Positions 31,820 through 39,809 of a DNA stretch of 39,809 nucleotides are shown one piece after another. Numbering within the stretch: position 1 is the first letter of the stretch; each line of letters begins with the position of its first letter. The DNA lies in contig JBEGQX010000335.1 in assembly GCA_041180805.1 (NCBI GenBank), forward strand, positions 1 to 39,809, in the 5' to 3' direction. A program made the position numbers and the translations under genes. Source of the stretch: JBEGQX01 sp041180805. GTDB lineage: Bacteria; Planctomycetota; Planctomycetia; Gemmatales; Gemmataceae. A model generated the notes under the pieces. The model was given only the letters and a program-made list of their open reading frames with translations. It ran no database searches and had not been told where the DNA came from.

Positions 31820-33148
31820 ATGACTGCTGGCGCAAGTGTATCACCCACGACTGAAAATAATGCCAAGCCAACGCCCTGGCAGTTTTTGCCATGGATTCTT
31901 TTGTTCCTTGTTGCAGCGAGCTTGCTTGGTTGGTGGTGGTTTAGACTAACTCAGGTCAGCACTGAAAATGCGTATGTTGTGGGCAATGTGACACCGATTT
32001 CTTCCGAGGTCAGCGGCCCAGTGGTTGCCATGTATGTTGATGACAACATGGAGGTAAAACCAGGTGATCCATTAATCCAGATTGATCCCATTCCATTCCA
32101 ATTGGAAGTGGAGCAGGCGCTTTCAGACTACAAGCAGGCAAAATCCGAGGCAGACGCTGCCAGACTGAACATTCGATTGACTCGCGAAGACCGTAAAGCC
32201 TTGCTGGATGGAGCCAAAGCCCGCCAGAAAGATCAGGAACAAGGTGTTGAAGCGGCTGAATTCGAAGTAAAGACACGGGAACAGATTCATCAAAAGGAGA
32301 AGGAAACCCTTGCCGCCTCCAAGGCCCAAATGCCAGGCTTGGAAGCTTTACGCACCAATGCGAAAGATTACCTGGACAGGTTCACCCGTCTGGCAAACTC
32401 CGGCGATATTCCCATTCAGGATAAGGACAACAAGGAAGCCATTTATCGCGAAGCGAATGCAAAGGTGGAGGCACTGGCCAGCCAGATTGCCGCGTTAGAA
32501 AAACAGGTTCTTGCCAGCGGGCTATTGCTTCAACAATCGATGGTGAACGCAACACAATCTCGCAGGAAGTTTGATGATGCAACCGCAGAAGTGGCAAAAG
32601 CCATGGCAGCCCAAATCCAGCCGGACATTGCCGTTGCCACCAGCAAAAGTTTGGACAGTAAGGCTGACCAGGCGCTGGCAAAACTAAACCTCGCCCGATT
32701 GCGACTATCCAACACCCTGGTTCGCGCGCCACAGGCAGGAATCATCAGCAAGCGCACCGTTCAACTGGGTTTGACAGTCAATGCCCGACAAACCTTCCTT
32801 AGCATTTCCCCGCTGGATCTTGGAAATGTCTGGGTAGTCGCGAACCTTCGTGAAGATCAACTTGCGAAAACCCGCGTGGGCCAGACCGTTCACCTGACCA
32901 TCGATGCCATTCCGGATCGAACCTTCCCCTGCTGGGTGGAAAGCATTTCGGGTGGAACGGGATCCGCCTTTTCCCTGTTTCCACCAGATAACGCAACGGG
33001 CAATTTCACGCGCATTGTTCAGCGCCTTCCCGTAAGACTTCGCTTTTTGGAGAAAGACAATCCCGAAGGCAGGATTCGCCCGGGTATGTCGTGCAAGGTT
33101 CATATAGACACAAAAGCCGCTGCAGCCCAATTGGCCAGGGACTGGTGA
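31820..33148 (+). CDS. HlyD/EmrA-like periplasmic adaptor of an efflux system
   Basis: This 442-residue protein has one N-terminal membrane segment (about residues 21-41), a lipoyl-like half ('SGPVVAMYVDDNMEVKPGDPL', about 56-85), a long coiled coil (about 93-290) and the second half with 'LVRAPQAGIISKRTVQLGLTV'. A beta-barrel region follows ('VWVVANLREDQLAKTRVGQ'). This is the layout of EmrA, the adaptor that joins an MFS pump to a TolC-type channel. It is the first of five genes in one direction; the TolC-like gene starts nine bases after it. The MFS protein at 35866 should be its partner. Confidence 0.93.
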   Translation: MTAGASVSPTTENNAKPTPWQFLPWILLFLVAASLLGWWWFRLTQVSTENAYVVGNVTPISSEVSGPVVAMYVDDNMEVKPGDPLIQIDPIPFQLEVEQALSDYKQAKSEADAARLNIRLTREDRKALLDGAKARQKDQEQGVEAAEFEVKTREQIHQKEKETLAASKAQMPGLEALRTNAKDYLDRFTRLANSGDIPIQDKDNKEAIYREANAKVEALASQIAALEKQVLASGLLLQQSMVNATQSRRKFDDATAEVAKAMAAQIQPDIAVATSKSLDSKADQALAKLNLARLRLSNTLVRAPQAGIISKRTVQLGLTVNARQTFLSISPLDLGNVWVVANLREDQLAKTRVGQTVHLTIDAIPDRTFPCWVESISGGTGSAFSLFPPDNATGNFTRIVQRLPVRLRFLEKDNPEGRIRPGMSCKVHIDTKAAAAQLARDW

Positions 33149-33157
33149 TTTGAAACG

Positions 33158-34672
33158 ATGGAAAGTCTTCTGCTTGCAACCCTGTTCTTGATGAGTGGCC
33201 AGGAAGGCAAGGCTCTTCCCACGCCCATGGAATTACAAGAGGCACCTCCCACCACGCTGGCCACCGCGATTTCCCAAAGTTTGGAAAACGTTCAAAGCAT
33301 TCAGGCAAATGTCTCTGTCCGAACAGCCTCTGTTGCGAAGTTTGAAGCGCTTAAACATTTCATCCCCGTGACCAATATGCCGCAGTTGTTTGTCGGCCTT
33401 CGCACTGTGGAAGGGCGTGCTGGCAGCAGCATTATTTACCCCGATGTGACAGGAGGCACTCCCTTTGCCGGTGTACCCGGACTGGATAGGGCGGAACTGA
33501 ACCGCGTGAATATGTTTTTCCCGCTGGATCCTGCCGGCCATGTTGCAAGTCTGCCAATAGCGGAAGAGGGCATCCGGGCCAAATGGATCATGGAGCAGCT
33601 AATACGCCGGTCACAGATTGAGCTGGCTGCCCAACAGTATTTCGAGACCAAACAACTCCGCTACGGAGTTCGAACCGCAAAATTGGGGCTGGAGTTTGCG
33701 GAAAAATCCGAATTGCATGTGGAAAACAAATTGCGGGAAAAACAGGCGCATGATGTCGAACTGACAGAGGTCAAAACCTCCAGGAACAAAGCTTCCGTGC
33801 TTTTAAGCGAGTTGGAAAAGAATGTGCGTATTGCCCAGCGCAAACTGGCACTGACCATGCACACCAGCCGCCTCCTGACCCCCCAGGAAGGCCAGCCGAT
33901 TCCCATTGGCCTTAAAGATGATTATCAATTTGACCTTTTTGACCCAGATCTGGTTGACCTTTCCGTGATTCCGGATTTTCCCCAGTGCAGGGATGAAGCC
34001 ATTGAAAGGGCAAAAAAACAGCGCATGGAAGTAAGGCTTCTGGTGATAGGACTAAAAATAGCTCAGATTCAGGAAAAACGCGACTGGCTGCGGTTGCTTG
34101 GCGTCGGTAACTTTCCTTTCTCGATGTCGTTCAAAAGAACTAGTCCCGGGTTTGATGGCGGACCCGCAACCCTGGGCATCGTCTTCGGTACCCTGTACGA
34201 CATTCCAGCCTTGGATATCGGCCTATGGTCCAACATCCGTCGTGCAAAGCTGGATATTGTGAAATCGCAGCTAGACTTGGAAAAAGCACTTTTGGAAGTC
34301 GAACAGGATGCGGGAAACTCCTGGGATCGCTGGGAGCAATCTGTCAAGGAGTATGATCAGAAAACCCGTGAAGAGGCCCTTCAAACCGAATTGGTGGAGA
34401 GGCAGGAAAGACTGCTGGAACAGAAGCAAGCCATTCCATTGGATGTGCTTGCCGCCAAGGTTGGCCTTTACCAGGCACAGGCAAATCGCTGGAGCGCATG
34501 GTACAACCTGCAACTCGCAAGATTGGATATTCTTCGTTCGACAGAACTGCTTTTGGATTATGTCGAGAAAGCCGGTATCGCCAGTTTGGATAAGAACCGC
34601 AGCACTCCCACACCCGGTTTCTGGACAAAAGTACTGCACAGGGTATTCGCACGAAAGGAACCCCTGGAATGA
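33158..34672 (+). CDS. TolC-family outer membrane efflux protein
   Basis: This 504-residue protein has a short hydrophobic leader ('MESLLLATLFLMSG') and two long helical halves typical of the OEP family. Examples are 'RYGVRTAKLGLEFAEKSELHVENKL' in shortened parts, 'DIGLWSNIRRAKLDIVKSQLDLEKA' and 'LAAKVGLYQAQANRWSAWYNLQLARLDI'. A trimer should form the exit duct of the pump. The first repeat is preceded by an extra N-terminal region of about 150 residues. The start overlaps nothing; its stop overlaps the start of the next gene by ATGA (34669-34672). The phylum's outer-membrane-like layer is compatible with this role. Confidence 0.85.
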   Translation: MESLLLATLFLMSGQEGKALPTPMELQEAPPTTLATAISQSLENVQSIQANVSVRTASVAKFEALKHFIPVTNMPQLFVGLRTVEGRAGSSIIYPDVTGGTPFAGVPGLDRAELNRVNMFFPLDPAGHVASLPIAEEGIRAKWIMEQLIRRSQIELAAQQYFETKQLRYGVRTAKLGLEFAEKSELHVENKLREKQAHDVELTEVKTSRNKASVLLSELEKNVRIAQRKLALTMHTSRLLTPQEGQPIPIGLKDDYQFDLFDPDLVDLSVIPDFPQCRDEAIERAKKQRMEVRLLVIGLKIAQIQEKRDWLRLLGVGNFPFSMSFKRTSPGFDGGPATLGIVFGTLYDIPALDIGLWSNIRRAKLDIVKSQLDLEKALLEVEQDAGNSWDRWEQSVKEYDQKTREEALQTELVERQERLLEQKQAIPLDVLAAKVGLYQAQANRWSAWYNLQLARLDILRSTELLLDYVEKAGIASLDKNRSTPTPGFWTKVLHRVFARKEPLE

Positions 34673-35385
34673 CAACCCTATTGATCACCTTGCTGCTTGG
34701 CATCAATCTGATGCCCCACGCGGACATTGTCCAAAAAACAACTCCCGAACTTCCATCCAAGGTCGAGGAATCGGTATTAGTTCCCAATCAGACTGTCCGA
34801 CTGAAGGTAAGGCAAATTCTTCCCAAGGATGGCCTCAGCCCGGGTGAAAGGTTGCTTAACAGCCAGCCACCAATTCAACCCGGTGACAGATTTCTGGCTG
34901 AGGTGGTGGAATTAAGGCCGGAAGGGGTTCCGCCCGCCATAGTTGGAGGAACCATCGTGCAGATTGATGCCCCCGGCTATTTTCGCAAACATGGCAAAAT
35001 GAAAATCGAGTTATCTCAACTGGTAAATTCGGAGGATCACGAAGTCTCTCCCTTCAGAATTCAAATGGAGGATAACCGTTTTACCACCCGTATGCGTAGA
35101 AACCTGTTAAATACTCTGTTCATTCTTGAAGGTGCGGGAATAGGCGCAAGTATTGGAACGCAATACACACAGGGTAATATTGGGATTATTGGTATTGGTG
35201 CGGGCGCCGGCCTGATTCTTGGTTTGGGGTACGCTGGTTTTCAAAAGGGATCCGAGGCAAGCCTGGACCCAGGAGATGTTTTTGAACTTCAGATCGGCGG
35301 CCTTCAATATCGTCCGATCACCCAGACGACTGAGACACTGGTATATCCGGCAGCAAACCCCAGCAAGAAAAAGCAAAAACCATGA
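34669..35385 (+). CDS. Exported protein of the efflux operon, glycine-rich C-terminal region
   Basis: I do not recognise this 238-residue protein. It has a signal peptide (about residues 1-18) and a beta-rich middle ('LKVRQILPKDGLSPGERL', 'GDRFLAEVVELRPEGVPPAIVGGTI'). A hydrophobic, glycine-rich stretch follows ('NTLFILEGAGIGASIGTQY', then 'IGIIGIGAGAGLILGLGYAGF'), which could span a membrane as a helical hairpin. The last part, 'LDPGDVFELQIGGL', is soluble. It is coupled by ATGA to the TolC-like gene before it and to the lipoprotein gene after it, so it probably works with the pump, as a modulator or assembly factor. Confidence 0.78.
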   Translation: MTTLLITLLLGINLMPHADIVQKTTPELPSKVEESVLVPNQTVRLKVRQILPKDGLSPGERLLNSQPPIQPGDRFLAEVVELRPEGVPPAIVGGTIVQIDAPGYFRKHGKMKIELSQLVNSEDHEVSPFRIQMEDNRFTTRMRRNLLNTLFILEGAGIGASIGTQYTQGNIGIIGIGAGAGLILGLGYAGFQKGSEASLDPGDVFELQIGGLQYRPITQTTETLVYPAANPSKKKQKP

Positions 35386-35885
35386 AAAACATTTCATTTA
35401 TTCTTGGGGCCATGGTGATCCTTGCAGGTTGCAACCCCAACGACCAAAATAAATCAAAAGTTATCGTGCCAGCTCAGACCCAAACCCCTTTTAACAGGGG
35501 TGAAACACAAGATGCAGACTTGCAAAAAACAGGCAGGGCCATCCGGGAATGGGTGGAATCAAGAAAAACAACCGATGGAATTCCCAAGTTTGTTAAAACA
35601 GAAATCCTTGCCCCCGCAAGCATTGTGATGCCTTACGGTGTGGGTATGTTTCAGCAAGAGATGCGTGTGCCAATCATCCTTACCACGGGTATGGGATGGA
35701 AAAGCCTGCAACCCGAGGAGAAAGAAAAGGAAGTCATCCAGGCTTTTGAGGAATTCAAAAAAATCCTTCAACAGTGCACAATTCCCAGAAAGCCAAGCCT
35801 TACCCTGCAAACCCCGCAGGGTTTGGAAATTTCCTGGGTAAATGAAATTCTGAAAGGCCAGAAACTTGTCTTTGGTGACGAATAG
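35382..35885 (+). CDS. Small lipoprotein of the efflux operon
   Basis: This 167-residue protein has a lipoprotein signal with lipobox 'ILAGCNPND' (Cys at about residue 18). The mature part has 'RAIREWVESRKTTDGIPKFV' and 'GVGMFQQEMRVPIILTTGMGWKSLQPEEKEKEVIQAFEEF', split here by the length of the segments, with no recognised motif. It starts at ATG 35382 overlapping the preceding gene by four bases, and its 3' end overlaps the MFS gene by 20 bases. An envelope accessory role in the efflux system is inferred from context only. Confidence 0.78.
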   Translation: MKNISFILGAMVILAGCNPNDQNKSKVIVPAQTQTPFNRGETQDADLQKTGRAIREWVESRKTTDGIPKFVKTEILAPASIVMPYGVGMFQQEMRVPIILTTGMGWKSLQPEEKEKEVIQAFEEFKKILQQCTIPRKPSLTLQTPQGLEISWVNEILKGQKLVFGDE

Positions 35886-37464
35886 CCTTTGCTACGCTGG
35901 TGACCTGGGGGAAAGATTCCTCCGAGGCAGGCCCATATTTGCGCTGGCTGTCGTCTGGATTACGACTGCCGGGCATACCATGAATTTCCGGGAAATGGAT
36001 GCTGCCCGGGGTTGGGTGCCCGCCCAAGGGTATGGTTTACACAGTGCCCTGCTCTTTTCGATTGCCCTGGGATTTATGCTTGCGCGGTGCCTTCCTGAAA
36101 AAATCTCCGCTTTACAGCTTACCCGAATCGGCCTGTTTGCCTTGGCTTTGGGATCATTTTTCAATGGTTGTTTTATGCTGGCCCCTTATCCAATTCTGGT
36201 AGCTGGCCGAATTTGCGCAGGTCTGGGGTCTGGTTTTATTCTCCAGATGGCTCCAAGTCTTTTACCCGCTAATTATTCAAGAATTTCCGGGCTATTGGGG
36301 ATTTTTCTTCCCGCTACTGCGCCAGGAATAGTCGGAGGAGTCACTTTCCTTTACGGCTGGTCTAATTGGGAAGGCGGTTTTCTTTTTGAGGGCTGTCTGA
36401 CAATTCTGGCATTCATTCTGTTTATCCCAACATTGGAAGGGGAGTTTTTCCAGAAAACTAATACACTCAACAAACGCAAAACACTTGCTGTTTTGGCCAT
36501 GGCTGTTGCGCTTGGATTTTTATGGCATGTGCTGCACCGGGGGCAATTGGATGGCTGGTGGGAAAGTACCAGTATTTTACGCAGCGCCACCATTTCACTT
36601 TTCATGTTTGCGATGGCTTTTTTGCTCTATGGAATCGGCGATGGAAACGAGTTGGCCTGCAATTTGTTCCCAAGACTGCTTTTGATTTTTTACGCAGGCT
36701 TCGTGCAATACTTTAATGTCTCGGATATGGGTGTATATGGTGGCTTACTGATCAATTTCAGCAGTTGGGAAAGAGCCTGGCTTGTATGGTCACTGTCTTT
36801 TGGCGCTGCCACAGCTTTGTTCACCGCACAATTTCTCCGTCGAATCCCCGGGCTTCACATTGCAGGACTTTTCACGATTGCGCTGGGAATGTTATCAGCC
36901 CACGAAAGAACACTGGGGTGGAATTTCTGGAACCCCCTGAATCAAATCGAATTCAACTGGTTTGCGGCGCCCCAACACTGGGAACTGGCCCTGGCAAGAT
37001 TTTGCATGGGTCTGGGTGTGGGTTGGGTGCTTTATTCCATGCAACAGGTGCACGATGTACCCGTTGAAAAAGAACGCGCCATCCGCGCAGAGATCACTGT
37101 TTTTCAGTTTCTTGGTGGCGCCTTATCCATCGGTTTTTTAGTGAACTACCTGCTGGTAGGGCATCAGGCCCAATATTCCTATACCTCGGAAAGGGGTTCC
37201 ATCCAACAAGCCAATGTGGATGATTACCGGGAAATTTTAAAAAATGAATTGTCAAAAACCGGGTTTTCATCGCCTTCCCATGGTTCAAGCAGCCTTATGT
37301 TCAAAGCCATGAACTATGAGGCTGACAACTTGGTATTTGCGCATATTTATGGAACGTTTTTCTGGTCCGCGATTTTGCTGGCGTTCATTTGCATTGCTTT
37401 CCAGATGCTTTCTTTTTTGAAGCAGCCGAACCCGGGGAAGCCAACGCAAGACTGCAATCGATGA
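35866..37464 (+). CDS. MFS transporter, DHA2/EmrB-like
   Basis: This 532-residue membrane protein has about 14 hydrophobic segments, the number typical of the DHA2 drug:H+ antiporter family. A motif-C-like stretch occurs in 'LLGIFLPATAPGIVGGVTFLYGW', followed by the 'WEGGFLFEG' type of turn, and a large extracytoplasmic loop lies before the last segment (about residues 440-490). It should export a drug-like or lipophilic compound through the adaptor and TolC-like protein of the operon. The start appears to be TTG 35866 (AAAGG eight bases upstream), overlapping the lipoprotein gene by 20 bases; GTG 35875 is an alternative. Its 3' end overlaps the convergent DUF1801 gene by 80 bases. Confidence 0.85.
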   Translation: MSLVTNSLCYAGDLGERFLRGRPIFALAVVWITTAGHTMNFREMDAARGWVPAQGYGLHSALLFSIALGFMLARCLPEKISALQLTRIGLFALALGSFFNGCFMLAPYPILVAGRICAGLGSGFILQMAPSLLPANYSRISGLLGIFLPATAPGIVGGVTFLYGWSNWEGGFLFEGCLTILAFILFIPTLEGEFFQKTNTLNKRKTLAVLAMAVALGFLWHVLHRGQLDGWWESTSILRSATISLFMFAMAFLLYGIGDGNELACNLFPRLLLIFYAGFVQYFNVSDMGVYGGLLINFSSWERAWLVWSLSFGAATALFTAQFLRRIPGLHIAGLFTIALGMLSAHERTLGWNFWNPLNQIEFNWFAAPQHWELALARFCMGLGVGWVLYSMQQVHDVPVEKERAIRAEITVFQFLGGALSIGFLVNYLLVGHQAQYSYTSERGSIQQANVDDYREILKNELSKTGFSSPSHGSSSLMFKAMNYEADNLVFAHIYGTFFWSAILLAFICIAFQMLSFLKQPNPGKPTQDCNR

Positions 37465-37876
37465 ATTTCTTAAGAGACTGCTTTTGAATTACCTTGGCCA
37501 GCGTGGGCAGATGTAAGTCTTCAAGTTTTTTAAAGCGAAGGCACGATTTCCCCATATTCAATTTCTTGCCAGCCTTTTCAAAGCCAGCCTGGAGATCTGC
37601 CAACAGTTTTTGATTCTGATAAACGCTCATCATATAAAGCGAACAATAATTTTTTTGTGCAGCAAGCGCCGCAAACATGAGTGGCTGGCCGTTGTATGTT
37701 TTTGGCACCAAGGTAAATGGAATTTGGTAACAGATCATGCCCCAATTCATAACCTCCACCACGCCTTTGGGCAATTTGCCCAACAACATTCTGTGAACAG
37801 GGGCGATAATTCCAAGTTGTTCTTCCGAAAGTGATTCAAGATATTCAGTGACTGTCTTTGCCTTGCTGATAACCAT
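37385..37876 (-). CDS. DUF1801 protein
   Basis: This 163-residue protein has the DUF1801/YdhG-like pattern: 'VTEYLESLSEEQLGIIAPVHRMLLGKLP', 'EVMNWGMICYQI', 'LMFAALAAQKNYCSLYMM' and 'MGKSCLRFKKLEDLHL'. These small cytoplasmic proteins are common in bacteria and their role is not established; some are linked to iron-sulfur or stress responses by homology only. It starts at ATG 37876. The last 80 bases overlap the end of the convergent MFS gene. The basic, Ser/Lys/Ala-rich tail is encoded in that overlap and is not part of the family core. Confidence 0.85.
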   Translation of the reverse strand: MVISKAKTVTEYLESLSEEQLGIIAPVHRMLLGKLPKGVVEVMNWGMICYQIPFTLVPKTYNGQPLMFAALAAQKNYCSLYMMSVYQNQKLLADLQAGFEKAGKKLNMGKSCLRFKKLEDLHLPTLAKVIQKQSLKKFIDCSLALASPGSAASKKKASGKQCK

Positions 37877-37892
37877 ATCATTTCCAAAGAAA

Positions 37893-38987
37893 TCAGGACT
37901 CAGTTATCAGTGGTAGTTGTTTTTCAAAAAGGCGGCCTGTCGTGGGTTTACCCTCATAATCTGTCCAACAATGGTTCTCATAATCATAGAGCTTGCAAGT
38001 ATTTAAGGTCTTCAGAAAACCCCTTGGAGTCCAGACGACCCTGACGATATCCCTTCTAAAGGAATGTTCCAGACTTTTTTGAGCATTTGAAAGAGAATAA
38101 AGCGGAATCGCGGGATCCGCATGGTGTGCGGTATGTTCCATGACATGTCTCATAATAAATCTGAATAAAAACGGAAAAATAAGGTGTGGGGTTGCATGCA
38201 ACTGCGCCTGGAAAAACATTGGGGATGGCAAATCCAATTCCGAATACCACGCAACTCGCGGGTGGGTATGCTGTTGCAAAATAATGAAGCCAATCAACCA
38301 GTTCCAAATAAATTGTGGCAAAATAAATCCCACACCAATCATCAAAAAAATATTCTCATCCCTCTCCAATGCCCCCCAAACAAGCATTGCAATCCACAAT
38401 GCGACAAAAAACAAAATTTGAATCCTATCTCTTACAAACGCTTTCCTGTTTTTTGGATAACGGGCCTTACTTGGAAAAAACTCCCACTTCATCCACATTT
38501 CGCGAAAATATAACCAACCCAGACCATACCAAGTTCTACCAAGGCGGTAACTAAACCTACTCCAATAAGGCATCTTGGCATATTCCTTGATATCCATCGG
38601 CGGAAAGCCAGGATCTTTTTCCCGAATATTTGTAAAGGCATGATGCAAACCATTGTGATTATGAACCCATGCCGCGTAAGGATGCAGGGCGGGCATAAGA
38701 GATATTCTTCCCGCAAGTCTGTTCATCCATCTTCTGGGCAAGAGAATGCCATGACAGGCATCATGCCCAATAATAAACATGACTCCAATCGCAAATCCAT
38801 TTACGATTCCGAGCGATATTTTTGCCCACCAGGGTAAAAATACAATTCCTAGAAGTGAAACCAACCATACCAACAGTGGTAAGAAAAAAGACAGCAAGCC
38901 AGGCATCAACAAGCGAATTCGTTCCTTGGAAGGAATGGAATCCCTTACCTTGTTTACTCCAGGAAAATCTTCCCTTTGACGAACCAT
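37893..38987 (-). CDS. Fatty acid desaturase family protein
   Basis: This 364-residue membrane protein has the three histidine boxes that bind the di-iron centre: 'HDACHG', 'HNHNGLHH' and 'HVMEHTAHHAD', with membrane segments before the first box and between the second and third. It should introduce a double bond into, or hydroxylate, a fatty acyl or related lipid. ATG 38987 (AAGGA about 11 bases upstream) was chosen; the open frame continues to a TTG at 39029 with a similar upstream site. The gene ends 16 bases before the DUF1801 gene in the same direction, so the two may be co-transcribed. Substrate and bond position unknown. Confidence 0.88.
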   Translation of the reverse strand: MVRQREDFPGVNKVRDSIPSKERIRLLMPGLLSFFLPLLVWLVSLLGIVFLPWWAKISLGIVNGFAIGVMFIIGHDACHGILLPRRWMNRLAGRISLMPALHPYAAWVHNHNGLHHAFTNIREKDPGFPPMDIKEYAKMPYWSRFSYRLGRTWYGLGWLYFREMWMKWEFFPSKARYPKNRKAFVRDRIQILFFVALWIAMLVWGALERDENIFLMIGVGFILPQFIWNWLIGFIILQQHTHPRVAWYSELDLPSPMFFQAQLHATPHLIFPFLFRFIMRHVMEHTAHHADPAIPLYSLSNAQKSLEHSFRRDIVRVVWTPRGFLKTLNTCKLYDYENHCWTDYEGKPTTGRLFEKQLPLITES

Positions 38988-39029
38988 GGCTATCCCATTC
39001 CTTACATCTTCACGGATGTTTAACGGCAA

Positions 39030-39246
39030 GCTTTATTTACCTTCAAGGGATTCCATGGCGAACTTGAAATAAATATTGCAAGAAATGATCTAATATATTC
39101 TTAGGCTATCAAATTCATCCAAAAAAACTTGGAATATTGAAGAAACATGCCTGACCAAAGGTTTGAAATTATAAAAAGGTGTCTCCAACCAACATTTTTG
39201 TTAGGATTGTTGAAATTCTTCATACATTTTGAATCAGGTAACACAC
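39030..39246. other. AT-rich divergent intergenic region
   Basis: This 217-base spacer separates the desaturase (-) and amidohydrolase (+) genes and should hold both promoters. TATAAA at 39170-39175 could be a -10 on the plus strand, but no matching -35 was found. No repeat, RNA gene or small gene was seen. Confidence 0.5.
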
Positions 39247-39809
39247 ATGCTTTTGCATCGAAGAGAATTTGTGGGCACTTGTTTTGCTTCTGTGGCATTT
39301 GGGCAACAAAATCAAAAACAGGTTGAAATTCTAGACACCCACACCCATTTTTATGACCCTACCCGACCTCAGGGAGTGCCCTGGCCTGGCAAGCAGGATT
39401 CAACCCTGTATCGTAAAGTTCTACCTGAGGATTACAAAAAAATTGCCAAACCTCTTGGGGTTATCGGAACCATTATTATTGAGGCAAGCCCATGGGTCGA
39501 AGATAACCAATGGTTGCTTGATCTTGCAAAAGATGATGCGTTTATTCCTGCGATCATTGGGAACCTGAATCCATTGGATGAAAAATATCCGGAACATTTG
39601 CGACGCTTCGCAAAGCAAGCCAAGTTTCGCGGGTTTCGAATAAACGACAACAACCTTAAAAAAGCTCTTGAAGATGAAAAAGGCGTCCAAAACCTACAAC
39701 TTCTATCCGATCTCGGATTACGGCTGGAAGTAAATGGAGGGCCACCCCTCTTAATAACGGTGGATAAATCTGCCCAAAAATTTCCCAAGTTAAAAATCAT
39801 GGTCAACCA
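39247..39809 (+). CDS. Amidohydrolase family protein with Tat-type leader (3' end outside window)
   Basis: About 187 codons are visible. The N-terminus 'MLLHRREFVGTCFASVAFG' has a twin-arginine motif (RREF) and a hydrophobic run, so Tat export is likely. The mature part opens 'EILDTHTHFYDPTRP', the metal-binding His-x-His of amidohydrolase family 2 (PF04909; lactonase/decarboxylase-like), followed by 'GTIIIEASPWVEDNQWLL' and 'KFRGFRINDNNL', which fit the same TIM-barrel family. It starts at ATG 39247. The remaining metal ligands lie beyond the window. Planctomycetes have many such predicted lactonases, possibly in sugar acid use; the substrate is not known. Confidence 0.86.
   Translation, partial: MLLHRREFVGTCFASVAFGQQNQKQVEILDTHTHFYDPTRPQGVPWPGKQDSTLYRKVLPEDYKKIAKPLGVIGTIIIEASPWVEDNQWLLDLAKDDAFIPAIIGNLNPLDEKYPEHLRRFAKQAKFRGFRINDNNLKKALEDEKGVQNLQLLSDLGLRLEVNGGPPLLITVDKSAQKFPKLKIMVN

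Noticed and set aside
31519..31854. 111-codon open frame across the thiC end and the following spacer
   Set aside because: It overlaps thiC and the adaptor gene in other frames, crosses the hairpin at 31630, and resembles no protein.
1..39809. CRISPR arrays, insertion sequences, integrases, phage genes or rRNA
   Set aside because: No regularly spaced repeats, transposase or integrase motifs, or rRNA-like sequence were seen on reading both strands.

Overview
The window looks like chromosomal DNA of a member of the Planctomycetota, perhaps a Gemmataceae-like relative (low confidence below phylum). The evidence is two DUF1559 proteins with type IV pilin-like N-termini and a C-terminal DG motif, a protein joining prenyltransferase-like repeats to two DUF4159-like domains, secreted HEAT-repeat proteins, short lipoproteins and an FHA-domain sigma-54 activator. 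Genes are dense: no gene-free stretch exceeds 300 bases, and both window ends cut through a gene.

Left part (1-11.2 kb). A truncated HEAT-repeat gene is followed by a putative lipid-linked sugar transfer module: a GT39-like transferase (+), a lipoprotein (+), a DUF1559 gene (-), a minus-strand operon of membrane-anchored tyrosine phosphatase, UPF0104-type membrane protein and polyprenyl-phosphate GT2, and a second GT39-like transferase (+). A secreted protein of unknown function and a divergent HEAT-repeat protein follow.

Regulatory block (11.2-13.7 kb). csrA has a highly structured upstream region of four hairpins, one of them a textbook intrinsic terminator. It is convergent with a gene for an FHA-GAF-AAA+-Fis sigma-54 activator. 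A tRNA-Cys(GCA) with a good promoter comes next.

Surface polysaccharide block (13.8-25.5 kb). A plus-strand pair (TIGR03032-like protein and GT-B glycosyltransferase) faces a nine-gene minus-strand operon: WbqC-like, GT2, methyltransferase, PhyH-type oxygenase, NeuD-type acyltransferase, beta-propeller protein, methyltransferase, RffA-type aminotransferase and a polytopic membrane protein. The operon appears richer in A+T than its flanks, which fits a horizontally exchanged glycan locus.

Right part (25.5-39.8 kb). A second DUF1559 gene, argJ, the DUF4159 protein, a TPP riboswitch with thiC, and a five-gene efflux operon (HlyD/EmrA-like adaptor, TolC-like outer membrane protein, two small envelope proteins, MFS transporter). 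Then come a DUF1801 protein, a fatty acid desaturase and the start of a Tat-type amidohydrolase.

The strongest leads are the csrA leader RNA, the phosphatase/flippase-like/GT2 module with its Ig-like fusion, and the polysaccharide operon.
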